From contig JACEVL010000973.1 in assembly GCA_020284085.1 (NCBI GenBank), positions 1 to 64,000 on the forward strand: a DNA stretch of 64,000 nt, given 5' to 3'. A program made the translations under genes and the position numbers. This DNA is from Aporrectodea caliginosa. Its lineage: Eukaryota > Annelida > Clitellata > Crassiclitellata > Lumbricidae. Shown piece after piece: positions 42,343 through 52,975 of the stretch (the stretch's first letter is position 1; each line of letters begins with the position of its first letter). The notes beneath the pieces are model-generated. The model saw nothing but the letters and a program-made list of their open reading frames with translations. It was not told the origin of the DNA and did not search any database.

Positions 42343-43302
42343 CCCTAGGGCTACCAAGCTTTTTTGTAACACGGACTACCAAGGGGGGGGTTACCACCCC
42401 TGGATTTCGTGTTTGGTTTCACATATCATAACTTGTAATATAGCAATGGATTCAGCATTCATTTCTGCACAGAATGGTATATTTAGTTGTACATTATGTG
42501 AATGCACCTCGAAATTACATCACTTTTAACAACGGAACCCATTAATTAGCAATATTGTATATTATTGCGTACATTTTGTACTTTTTGGATAAACAAATAT
42601 AAGATTATGTGTGTTTTGAAACTAATCTATGTATAAAAGATACACAAAATCATCCCTACACATGTTTATATAGTATAAATGTACATCCATACATATATAT
42701 CCATACATATATATCGGTTTACGTTGTAATGCTGTATTCGGCCATTTTCACACAGATTACGCGTATTATTATTTATTTTGATCACTTCCGGTATTCAAAA
42801 GACAAAGATGTAGGTATGCAAATGAAGCCCTTCATTCCCTCTAAAGAATGGTATCTTTGTTTCTCTTCCAGGAAGACAAATGAATACGCTACAGACAAAA
42901 AACTAAGGGGAGTCCTTCCATTCAGCCATTTTTCACGCATATTACGCGTATTATTATTTATTTTGAGCACTTCCGGTTGCCTCAGATCAACTCAGTGACC
43001 ATAGAAATGTAGCCCCACATTCCCTCTATAGAATGGTATAATTTGTGTCTCTTAATATTAAATGACGGATAAGATATAGTCGAAAATCTAGGGGGTGGTA
43101 TCCACCCCTCCCCCTGGTGCCTCGGGTATATTGGGTATAACTTTTGAACGGTGTGAGATATCATCTCACATTTTACCTCAAAACGTGTGTAAATGAACCC
43201 CCTACAGCTACCTAAAAGGTCAAATTTTTATTCCATACGGAAAAAGTTTGAGATGAAAACCTAGGGGGGGGTGGCAACCACCCCCCTTTGGTTGCCCGAG
43301 GG
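42343..43302. mobile_element. TTAA-type non-autonomous element
   Basis: TTAA on both sides (42339-42342, 43303-43306). Ends CCCTAGGGCTACCAA and, reversed, CCCTCGGGCAACCAA. Subterminal palindromes GGGGGGTTACCACCCC (left) and GGGGGTGGCAACCACCCCCC (right). 960 bp without transposase. The interior has a ~180-bp direct duplication: TTACGCGTATTATTATTTAT, then TTTTGA.CACTTCCGG, occurs at about 42758 and 42940, followed by CATTCCCTCTA.AGAATGGTA in both. Confidence 0.88.
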
Positions 43303-43390
43303 TTAAAACGAGCTATGGTACGTGTCTCAGTAAGCTTTTAGAAAATCTGGGGCTGAAGGATATAGTGTGTAAGTTTACTGGGGTCGTGAG

Positions 43391-44754
43391 TAGACCTGGG
43401 AGTCACTTTGGTCAGCCAATCTGACCCCACTTGACCCTAAAGTGACTTGAGGTCGACTTGAAGTCGACAACTTGGAGTCAAAACGACTTGACCCGACTTG
43501 GCAAAAAAACAACCAACTTTCGACTTAAAGTCGACTTTTGACATGGTAATTACGATTACGTACGGCTAATAATACAAAATGGCACGCCAATTTGCCTGGC
43601 AAGCATTATAATTTCTTATAGGCTACTATAGAGATTTCAACACCTGATGAATAAAATTGCTTATTAGGCCTATTTTCAGCTGCTTGTGTTTGTGCTTGAA
43701 CAGTTTTGTAATGCTCTAATGGGTTAACAGAAGAACCTGCAGGGACAGCGGACTGGTTGCACAAAATGGCGTATTATAATGACACAGTTTAATTCTGTTG
43801 TCATAATTATTAACTTTGGCCACTAACGTCATTCAAATAGCAATGCATGCGTATCATCCTACAGTACTACCACTCACCGACAATTAAGTCGATCATTGTC
43901 TAATACAAGTTTTTCCGTCTGCAAACGACTAATGCAGTGCATCAAAGTAGCGCAAACGATCGATTGATTAGTATATGATTCACCAGCTTTATTAAGCGTA
44001 TGTGTGACGCTTTAACATATAATAACTCATGATATAGATAAACCGACACCGATAAAAAAATAAGTAGGCTAGGCCTAAGTAACTGCTTAGCCCAACCCCC
44101 GCAACCGGCGTCGATAATACAAAATAATATCGCAGTACCGTTCTGCGTTTTTTAATATTTCTTCTATAATTCTTTCAAATGAGATGAAAATCAACTTTTA
44201 TCTTCGACACTTTAATTCAATGTGCATCAACATAAATCAACTATATTTCTTAACACTTCACTCTCAATATACAGCTCTATCTACTGTATTAAGACAACTG
44301 CATTATTCAAATGGACTGTAATCATCAATTTCTAACCTTTCCCGCGCAATTAGCACGTGTTCAGTATAAGCTATATTCAGTCAATGTTTACATAAGACAA
44401 GCAACGCTGACCGCCCGCTCAACTAGATCATGTTTATACACATATACAGATGTAGGCCTATTGTCATGACACAACCCTAACACACTATGGGTCTTTAAAA
44501 CGCTTGTTCACTCTAAAAACACTACAAAGCTGCTTAAATGCTGTCGTGGCCTCTCGATCATTAGTGTGGCGAGATAAATTTAGATTTGTTTGTGTTCCAA
44601 GTCGGTTTAAGTCGACTTGTGTAGAAAACAACTTGAGGTCACTTTTCTGTACAAATTCGACTTGGGGCAGTTGCGCTAAGCATAAACGACTCGACTCGAC
44701 TTGGGATGCCCAAGTCGACTGGGGTCGACTTATTGGGGTCGACTCCCAGGTCTA
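43391..44754. mobile_element. hAT-like non-autonomous element with AAGTCGACTT arrays
   Basis: Ends TAGACCTGGGAGTC and its complement, flanked by a perfect 8-bp duplication GTCGTGAG (43383-43390, 44755-44762). About 100-150 bp at each end is filled with AAGTCGACTT and GACTTG variants in both orientations, the kind of subterminal repeats bound by hAT transposases. No transposase ORF in 1364 bp. Confidence 0.9.
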
Positions 44755-44786
44755 GTCGTGAGTGTTGGTTAGGGTCAGGTTTTAGG

Positions 44787-45151
44787 CAGTGTTTAATCTA
44801 GACGTCTCTGGGGTAAAGTTCCCCCAGGATTGAGTTCCCCCCCCAGAAAAAATTAAAGAGATGAAATTCTGTATAGAAAGTGTGAAATTTATGGATAATT
44901 GTAGGATTTATCGCGCCTTTCCTGTGGGGAGGGGAAAACTTTGTTGAAAACTGTTGTTACTACCCCCTCGAAAGATTTTGGTGGAAAAGTCTCGTTACTA
45001 CCCCCTCGAAATTTTTCGTTGGGAAACTCTCGTTACTACCCCCTCGAGAAAATTGGCCCGGTCCTCACTTTTATGAACTTTTGAAATAATTGGGATCCCC
45101 CCGAGAACCCTCGATTCCCCCCCGACAGCAAAAGGACTAGATTAAACACTG
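44787..45151. mobile_element. MITE, family M1 copy B
   Basis: The same CAGTGTTTAATCTAG termini as 39237-39531 and the same internal start (ACGTCTCTGGGGTAAAGTTC). Flanked by GGTTTTAGG on both sides (44778-44786, 45152-45160). 365 bp. It has extra copies of TCGTTACTACCCCCTCGA (about 44930-45050), which is singular in copy A, so the length difference comes from internal repeat expansion. It sits 24 bp after the preceding hAT element's duplication. Confidence 0.93.
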
Positions 45152-45160
45152 GGTTTTAGG

Positions 45161-46544
45161 CGTCGTGAGGGTCGGTTATAGGTCAGGATTAGGGTTAGTG
45201 TCGTCATTAGAAAACTGGCACCGTCCGGCGTCCGCGCAGCATGCCCAAAGATACCTCAGCCCCGATACTATAAGTTCGCCCGTGTCTCGATAACTAACCA
45301 TCTATCTGACTGACTGATTGACATTGATCGACAAATTTTTACAAAGAGAAATTATTGTATTTATTAATCGCCAGGCGTCGTGGCTCATGGCGTTAACTCT
45401 ATTCGCCAGATGTCGCTGAACGGGAAGCGTTGACAGAGGTTCTCTAGTGTTGCTGTGGCTTCGTTCACTCTGTCAGCCACAAAGGCACGACAGAGATCGC
45501 TGAGATAAACAACGGTTAATATGGGCGCTGTTTAAAGTAAGGGAACGGACGTTGGGATAATTTTTATAGATTAAGAAAGTTCATGTTCAGAATATTTGTT
45601 TAGTCTCTGTTCAGTGCACCGTCAGATTGAAATTGTTACATTCACGCAGCCGGTAAGTTTGTCACGAATTCGAAATGAGTTTTGAATTGGAAGAGGGGCG
45701 GATGTGATTGGATGCGGAAGAACTTTGGGACGAGGGGCGGGGAAAAGTGGGGTGACAGAGAAAAGTGGGGTGAAGGACAAGAAAGAAGTTGTTGCAGGTT
45801 GACTGATGTAACCCTCAATGTTGCATTGATTTGTGGAAAGGTATAAAGCGCTGAAATTGGTTTTGCTTGACCTCGAGCGATATTAGACGTGCTTGCGGCA
45901 GTTGCGTGTGATATCAAGGTTTACTATGGCTGCTATGGAAAAGAATAGATTTTAAAGAATTTAAGAAAAAGAGATTTACTGACGATGTGCAATAATTATT
46001 TGGAGGCTGCCCCATGTCCCTTCAAGTTATTCCGTAGTAGGTCGCTTACCATTCGGTTTACCACGCGGGAGGGTAGGGCCAGGCATTGTATAGAGTTTTT
46101 CCAAGGGTAGGCTATGTGCGAAAATAATTTTATCGTATCAACGTGTTACCAACAGTCATTAAGTAGTGCCCAAGGTTCTGTTGTATCTTAGTTTGCTGCA
46201 TATTCGAATTAATTTTATCTTAGACACTACCAAACAGTTTTGCCACAGATTCTGTTCAGATTTTGAGACAGTTTTCCATAGTGTTTCCGTGTTACAGGCT
46301 TAATGCTTTGAATAGGAAGGGGCAAATGTTGTTGAGTATTTGATTCTATGCTGTTGTACTAAATAATTAAAAGAATTAATTGAGAACATAGTCATTCTAC
46401 TTGTTTATGTCCGTCTTTTTGACCCAAGCGCCCTCTCTATCACTGGCTTTGTTGATTTCACTATAGGTTAGTGCTGCCAACTTTTGATTTTGCCAATCTA
46501 GGACACCAGCATAGTCATTCGATATGCCATTACTATGTAATTAG
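45161..46544. other. Intergenic or intronic; one strong donor-like site
   Basis: CpG-richer than its surroundings to about 45650. CAGCCG|GTAAGTTTG at 45645-45660 is a strong splice-donor match, so 45.5-45.65 kb could be a non-coding first exon on the plus strand. No coding sequence is visible; the minus ORF here is unconvincing. Confidence 0.2.
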
Positions 46545-46610
46545 TAATTTTTAATTAGTAGTAATTTATATAGCGCCGCTCACAGACGAGGCCATTCCGT
46601 AGCGATATTA
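46545..46610 (-). mobile_element. LINE tail fragment
   Basis: AATTTATATAGCGCCGCTCA is the complement of the GAGCGGCGCTATATAAAT tail motif at 6775-6795 and 39770-39790. A short A/T-rich tail is on the left. Almost nothing else of the LINE is present. Confidence 0.6.
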
Positions 46611-47539
46611 CCAATATGCCTTGCCCACATCATTATGAAACGAATGTTGCATCAGCCTAATGTAGGATCTACAGTCTACTGAAAATAGTCATTAAAAGTT
46701 ACAGTCAAATCATCAAAAGAAAAGTGGCCTATATATAAAATTGGAATCAACTTTAAGAGCTAAACATTTATTAAATTCCAGTAACCTACCAGGCTTATTG
46801 GCCCAGCACAAGCGATATTCATATATGCATGCATACAAGAACGACATTTGGTGAAGTGGATATTTACACCAAGTTCCGGAACCCAAAATTTGGGATCAAT
46901 CCAGGACACGGGTCGCACACCGCTGATTCCGGGACTGTCCAGGCGAATCCAGGATGGTCGGCAGCCCTACCGCACGTGACCACACAGGATGTATATGATC
47001 CATTCAAGTGTTAGCTGACTAAGCATTCAAAGCAATTAGTTACACAGAAGCAGAAGCAAGACCAGTAGAAAGCAGCTTATGTCTGCGTTCCACTGCTCAG
47101 TACTTCATCTGATTGTTTATAAGAATCGCCTCCGACAGGTACGAAGCGGCGTATTCTACGTACCTGTAGCAATGGAACATGGCTGCACTCATTGTCGGCA
47201 TCCTGAGATGGGTTTAGAAACTATTCACTTAAAGTGCACTTAATCTGGTGCCAGGCAACCACGGAATCAAGAAGGGTCATTGAAGTGCTGAAAGTCTGTA
47301 GCACTTGGGATTTTTGATTGAGGGTTATGTAGTTTGGTTGTATGATCCATTGTACGTTGGATGTGAATGGGAATGAATCAAAATGACTAATTTTGCTGTG
47401 ATTAGACTTGCTAATTGGTCTTTGTGTCATAGGTGCAGACTAACTCTGATGCACTCCTGAAAACAGGTAAAGTTGGGTAGGGTGGTACTTCTGCATCATG
47501 CTGCATCATCATGTAAAAAGAAGAGCAGTCCTTTAAGCT
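46611..47539. other. No gene seen
   Basis: Non-coding sequence with no repeats of note. Confidence 0.5.
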
Positions 47540-47786
47540 AGCCTGAGAGACAGCCATGGGTATGCAGTGTTAGCGACTTCTTTTCTTAGCCTTGGCATTT
47601 GAGGGTGGGTAGCCAGTTCTCTCCCTCGCTGTCTGATCTTCCCACCCACACTGTACAGTCAGTGTAGTCATTATAGCTGAGTTGGCTAGGTGGCACAAGT
47701 GGTGCTGAAATCTGGTGGTGATTTGAACCTCTGACTTTGTTGGTTTATGCTCCAGTACTCTAACCACTAGACCTCGAACCACACCT
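47540..47786 (-). mobile_element. tRNA-derived SINE, family S1
   Basis: On the minus strand the head reads GAGGTCTAGTGGTTAGAGTA (A-box) and AGAGGTTCAAATCACCACC (B-box), spaced as in a tRNA gene, so it carries a pol III promoter. The body continues through CCAACTCAGC, AGTGTGGGTGGGAAGATC and GCTAAGAAAAGAAGTCGCTA, ending ACCCATGGCTGTCTC. The body, but not the head, recurs on the same strand at about 59160-59330 and 63775-63930. Confidence 0.8.
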
Positions 47787-47937
47787 AGATCATAGGCTTG
47801 TTAGACCTTTCATTGGAAGGGTGTAAGCAAATAACAGCAACAATATAAAAATATAGTTTCTCTCTTTCCTTATAGGTACATCATTTTTGCTTCTTCTGGC
47901 TTTTCGATCTTTTAATAGGAAAATGTATAATCTACTT

Positions 47938-48281
47938 CAGGGATGGTCAACCCCTGGGCCACATGCGGCCTGCAGGCTGTTGATTGGCAGCCCACATGAC
48001 CCCTTTGTAAATAATTTTTTTGTCTTATTTTACGCCTACTTAGCCCTATAATAGGCCCACTAATTCTATACTGTATGATAATGATGTATAAAATGCTAAA
48101 AAATGTAGTGTTGTAAGTTCTAGTGACCTAGTGTAGTCGTATCTGTTTAGTACTTCTTTTAAAAGTATGAAATAAACATTTGTAATTCTTTTCGAGGCTG
48201 TTGGGACAAAAACTTGCAGCCCGCTGCATGCCTGACAACAATTATAGTGGCCCATAGGCCAAAAAGGGTTGGCTACCTCTG
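47938..48281. mobile_element. hAT MITE
   Basis: Ends CAGGGATGGTCAACCC and GGGTTGGCTACCTCTG are imperfect inverted repeats, flanked by a perfect 8-bp duplication ATCTACTT (47930-47937, 48282-48289). The CAGGGGTGGCCAACC...CATGCGGCC design is a widespread hAT type in animals. 344 bp, no transposase. Confidence 0.92.
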
Positions 48282-48624
48282 ATCTACTTGATGAATATTA
48301 TCGTGAATTAACTTCATGTGAACTGGCTTTGTTTGAAGATCTGCTTCTGTTTGATGCTACACTGTACCACTAAATTATACATTACACCATTACCTCACTT
48401 ATACTATTGCCCACCACTGTTACTCTGCTTGTAAACAAGTGCAGTATGTTTGCATAACATCGGAGGAGTTTCATACTATAAGCTGTGTGTTGAGGCACGT
48501 CAGTGAGTTACCTATGCATGTCAATAAGTTACCTAAATTTGTAAACAAGTATTTAGAAATGTGTGGAACAGCGCTAGGTTTAACTAATGATGGAAAAGAG
48601 CCTTTTACTACCAAATAGCTGGTA

Positions 48625-48925
48625 ACAAGAGCATGATGATGATGATGATGACGATGATGATATTCTTTATTTATTCAAACTGACAAGTACGCAGTAAGAT
48701 TACTTGACCTAGTTGTAACATATGACAATGAGTTTAACAGGTATCAAATTTAACTGTATGGCAGCCTGCAATGCACCCATCTGTCCTGCTGCTCATTTTA
48801 CCAATGCCACCTAGCGAATGAAAGGCTGAGTTAACGTTATGGGGCTAGCGCGTATCGAACCACGTCCGTCTGATCTTCATGCCAGCGTGTTACCAATGCT
48901 TACCATTCAACCATCTCTCCCCCTA
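48625..48925 (-). mobile_element. tRNA-derived SINE, family S2
   Basis: The minus-strand head reads GGGGGAGAGATGGTTGAATG then GTAAGCATTGG (A-box-like), ACGTGGTTCGATACGCGC (B-box), closing with TAGCCCC, which can pair with the initial GGGG as an acceptor stem. It ends on the left with a (CAT)n tail near 48631-48660. Distinct from family S1. Confidence 0.7.
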
Positions 48926-49690
48926 TGATGATTATGGCGTACTGAGCCGTATCTATGGCTAGATATTGCTCGGTACGCCGATATAGATTTTTCATGCATT
49001 TGTATGATATCTTCTTTATGATAAACGACAAATTTATATGCGAATGAAATTTTTACTATACTGCTAAATAAATGTTGAAAAATGACTAAGTATTAAGGCA
49101 ATTCAAAGATAGAATCTAAATATAGACGTAAGCAAATAGTAAGCTGTACGTGGTTGCTAATAATAGCCGAGTCCTCATGAACTTCGGTTCGCTTATTCTA
49201 ATCGGTTGACCTGTTCTTAGGGATTAGTCGTGTAACACACTGTGACAGGAATAGTCGGCTGACTTTCTTGTGTCAAGGGCTTTAAGCCTCAACTACTTGA
49301 CAGAGTAAACCATGGCACAAGTGGACGCCGGCTTTGTGATCTACAATCTTAAGCTGTGGCGTAAAAGACACGATTTTCTCTGTGGAATTCAATACAAATG
49401 CAGAATACATTGTGGATTGGTTCATGTGCTCCCGGAGTTATGCACCATTCCGCTTAACGTGAAGTGATGTTCTGTCTCCCAAAGTGATCAGCTTAACATG
49501 CTGTACTGGTTGACATGCCATACAAGAACTGCAGTGTAGCACTTTTTCAGCATTATCCTTTTTACATGTGACTCGGTGGTGCACGCAGTGGCGTCACTAG
49601 GGTGGTGTCACCCGGTGCGGTAACTCATGGTGGCATGTACACCCTCCCTTTCATGCAGAATCCTTAATGATTTTTGTACTAATGTTATCG
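48926..49690. other. No gene seen
   Basis: Non-coding. GTAAGCAAATAGTAAGCTGTA and TGTGGTNNCTAATAA-type text near 49130 recurs near 50250, marking a small dispersed duplication. CAGTGGCGTCACTAGGGTGG near 49585 resembles a DNA-transposon end, but no partner end was found. Confidence 0.4.
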
Positions 49691-49696
49691 TAAATG

Positions 49697-49966
49697 CATG
49701 TCATGCTGTATCGTAAGGCATGTCATGCTGTATCGTAAGGCATGTCATGCTGTATCGTAAGGCATGTCATGCTGTATCGTAAGGCATGTCATGCTGTATC
49801 GTAAGGCATGTCATGCTGTATCGTAAGGCATGTCATGCTGTATCGTAAGGCATGTCATGCTGTATCGTAAGGCATGTCATGCTGTATCGTAAGGCATGTC
49901 ATGCTGTATCGTAAGGCATGTCATGCTGTATCGTAAGGCATGTCATGCTGTATCGTAAGGCATGTC
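49697..49966. repeat. 22-bp minisatellite, 12 near-identical copies
   Basis: Unit CATGTCATGCTGTATCGTAAGG repeated at exact 22-bp spacing with essentially no variation after the first unit. One isolated unit (GCATGTCATGCTGTATCGTA) sits at about 50112-50131, outside the array. Confidence 0.97.
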
Positions 49967-50185
49967 CGAAATGCTTTCATCGTACCCCTGGCATGTCTGC
50001 TGAATGAGTCTATGCTGTTGCTTTGATCCCTCAGACGCTAGCACATTGCAGTCATAGGAGTTGTATGTATTTGATGTGGCTGTCTGTCTGGTACTGAGCT
50101 GATGTTCTATGTGCATGTCATGCTGTATCGTAGTTCTGCATAAATTAAAATGACAGTGATTCTGATAGTTTAATGAACTGAACTA

Positions 50186-50194
50186 GTAGTAGTA

Positions 50195-50231
<37 letters not shown>

Positions 50232-50500
50232 CAGCAGGGAATTCAAGATGTAAGCAAATAGTAAGCTGTATGTGGTAACTAATAAATGCAATCATTTCTC
50301 TACAGGCATTTATCTGTTGCCATCCAATGCTTCTAACGCAATTGCTTTTTACAGCGCTCGTGGCACTCGACATGACATCAATGAAGACTAGCCCTATCCC
50401 AGAAAAATGCTGTCACTAATTTTGTTGAAGTTTTGGGGTATTAAAAATAATAATAATATAAAATTGTAATAATAATAATAATGATAATAATATTGAGGGA
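50186..50500. repeat. (TAA)n microsatellites
   Basis: TAGTAGTAGTAATAATAA run at 50186-50228 and a second AATAATAATA cluster near 50445-50495, separated by the duplicated GTAAGCAAATAGTAAGCTGTA text. Confidence 0.85.
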
Positions 50501-50946
50501 TTAATGTGCCATACCTCAAACTTGAATCGGGCATTTAACTGATTTATATTGATTTTATTAAACTAGTGTAAAGTAGATATACTGAGTAATGTGAGTATGT
50601 GTAGCTGGATATTTATAAAGCATCTTTTCAGAACCTCTCTCCAGTCCATCTGATGGATTTACTATGTACTCCAGCTGTTGCCTACAGACAAGAGCGGAGA
50701 ACTGTGGTTCAGAGGTTAGGGAATCAGGGCAACCTATCCTTATGGTGTGCCAAGTCTGGAAAACATCTGTGGATAAGTTCTGACATGGCTGGGTTAAAAT
50801 GGAGTCTGATGGGTGGAAGCTTTATCAGTGAGCAATGATTTCAACCAGTGGGTGAGAAATTACTAAATTTAATACATTAGGCCTATTAGATTAATAGGAA
50901 TATCCGTAATCATGTAAAAGCAACTGTAGCAAACAACTGTGTTAGA

Positions 50947-51215
50947 CAAAGTTGTTCAATGAAGACTCCGATGGCTTGGACATGTAGAGAGAATGCACCA
51001 ACACAATGTGCTACACGAATGATTTGAAGGAGAGAAATGGGCAGATCAAAACTACGCTGGATAGGTAATATAAATGAGGACATAACATCGCTTGGACTAA
51101 CACTAAGGCAAGCAGTGGACTTTACAAATGATCGAGGACAGTGGAGATAATTTATTCGAACCCATCGCTGCCAAATGGCTGGCATCAGGAACTGATGATG
51201 ATGAGGATGAAATGG
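50947..51215 (+). mobile_element. RTE-type LINE 3' fragment
   Basis: With small frame breaks it encodes RWLGHVERM, a GRSKLRWIGNINEDITSLGL-like stretch and DRGQWR. The order RWLGHVxRM ... GRPxxRWxDxxxxD ... DRxxWR is the conserved C-terminus of RTE-like LINE proteins. It ends in a (TGA)n tail near 51194-51212. 5'-truncated, no RT core. Confidence 0.75.
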
Positions 51216-51338
51216 AAATTGACTGCAAGTTGCAGACAACAGAACTGGAAATTTTGATGAGTTGTTTTCATTGGAAGTTTTCCATTACAGTCTCTTTATG
51301 GCAGTGAAAAGTTCCATGAAACCCTGCTTTATGGCTGT

Positions 51339-52574
51339 TGTAGCGAATGTCCTTGAGACCCCACACAAATCATATTACTAAGTGCTGTAGATAGATGCTC
51401 TTATATATATATGTATGTACAGTTAAGGAGTAAGGCTGCAGTAATTGTTAGGATGTTGTAGTGTATAGGATTAATTATTCATTTAATTAATTGAACCAGC
51501 GTCAGAACCAGCGATATAGATAATAATATTTAGCTAAGCTTCGGGGATAACCTGTGGTGTTGGGTTAATCCGTGACGATGTTGGCGAGACGTGATTGGTT
51601 GGATTAAAATACGGACCGTTGAGAACTGTCGTCTGCTAGGTGAACCGCGGTTTGCCGCCTTCACGCCTGGACTGTAGAATTAATCGCAAAGGATCAATTC
51701 AGTGTTGCTGTTGACTGCAAAGACTAAGGTAGTCGATCGAGTCAGTTCAATAGACAAACTCCTGATCTTACAGCAAATTTTGGTAATTTGTTGTAACGAG
51801 AACGATCAGAAGAAAGCGAAGTTACGTTACGTGTCCATCGACACACTTCGTTGAATCGGTAGTGTTGTGAACGTTGAAAATCTCGTCGGACTAACGAAAG
51901 TTTCGGCGGATAACGTACGATCGACTGGGTTTGATATCTAACGCAAAAGTGCGATTTATAACTCAAACGTAGAACGTTTTCGTTTACGAGTTATACGAAC
52001 TCTGAACTTTGGTGTGATTCGCCACGCAATCATCATCAAGAACTAGCCAGGAGATAAGCTGGGAGAAACGCTGAATTCAACAAGAAGAATTACTACAAGC
52101 AGAATGGCCATGACAAGAGGAACCATCGAAAAGAACTTCGTCAGCCTGAAGCAAGCCAAGTCAGTCGAGAGGGAGATCAATGACGATCTACTGTAACTAC
52201 ACGACGAGCGGACAGTTCAAGTGAATATAACTTTTCATCACAGAGTTGTTTGGGGAGGTTAGCTAGGGCCTTATAAAACATAAATTTAAGTAGTCAATGA
52301 TGCTGGTTCTAAGTAAGGATTGTAGCCTATGAACTAATGAATAACTAGTCTTTCTAGAATAGGTAAATATAGCATTAACATTATAATATAATTGTATTTA
52401 AATCAGACATTTGTTGAACTAATTAATATTCAAAACTCAAGACTGTCTTCATTGAACTCTACTATAATGATAGGCCTTACATGCATTGCTATCTCCGCCA
52501 TAGAGAGATAATAAAGTAACGTGAGTAAGATCCAACTCTAAGCTTCCCCTATAGAGGCAGGGGGACCCGTTACA
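51339..52574 (+). repeat. 5' LTR
   Basis: 1236 bp. TATATATATATG near 51405 could serve as a TATA region and AATAAA lies at 52510-52515, 60 bp from the LTR end. Contains a 30-codon micro-ORF (52104-52196). Confidence 0.95.
52104..52196 (+). CDS. Micro-ORF inside the LTR
   Basis: ATG to TAA, 30 codons, starting MAMTRGTIEKNFVSLKQAKS. It is identical in the 3' LTR (56808-56900). The composition looks protein-like and amphipathic. It could be an upstream ORF controlling gag translation or a leader spliced to gag, but it may simply be chance. It is too short for a domain call. Confidence 0.3.
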   Translation: MAMTRGTIEKNFVSLKQAKSVEREINDDLL

Positions 52575-52578
52575 TGAG

Positions 52579-52600
52579 TGGTGGCATTTCGTCCGGGATA
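52579..52600 (+). promoter_or_regulatory. Candidate primer binding site
   Basis: Four bases after the LTR, TGGTGGCATTTCGTCCGGGA begins with the TGG that pairs with tRNA 3' CCA ends. I cannot assign the tRNA species. Confidence 0.45.
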
Positions 52601-52709
52601 GAATTAGACAGATAGAATAGACACGAGCTTAATTAATTTTGAGGTTGAAATCGAATTCAACTCACGTGGCAGCCATTTGCAATTTCTTGTTGTCGTCTGA
52701 TTAGCTTAT

Positions 52710-52830
52710 TAGTAGTCACGACGTAATAGTGACGTCAGTTCGGTGAGGTCAGGTCAACTGCATATTGAAAGTGTAGTCACGACGTAATAGTGACGTCAGT
52801 TCGGTGAGGTCAGGTCAACTGCATACCGAG
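52710..52830 (+). repeat. 61-bp duplicated leader module with CRE sites
   Basis: TAGTCACGACGTAATAGTGA then CGTCAGTTCGGTGAGGTCAG and GTCAACTGCATA occurs twice in tandem. Each unit contains the palindrome TGACGTCA (52730-52737, 52791-52798), the CREB/ATF-class binding site. A transcriptional role is inferred from motif and position. Confidence 0.75.
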
Positions 52831-52975
52831 AGTGTGGAACGCTATAGGTAATTAGCGGTGAAAGCGAGGTTGGGTCAAGGTTATATAACTATTTATAGCC
52901 TTAAGAAAATTTATCAGCGCAAGGCTGAGATTTTTCATATAGCGCCAGCAGTGCCTATAGTGAAAATAACGCAAG

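Noticed and set aside
42609..42998. 129-codon ORF
   Set aside because: Lies inside the TTAA element and spans its internal duplication; no similarity to a transposase is visible.
44765..45200. GGTTAGGGTCAGG / GGATTAGGGTTAG as internal telomere repeat
   Set aside because: Only single scattered TTAGGG-like words interrupted by a MITE; no tandem array.
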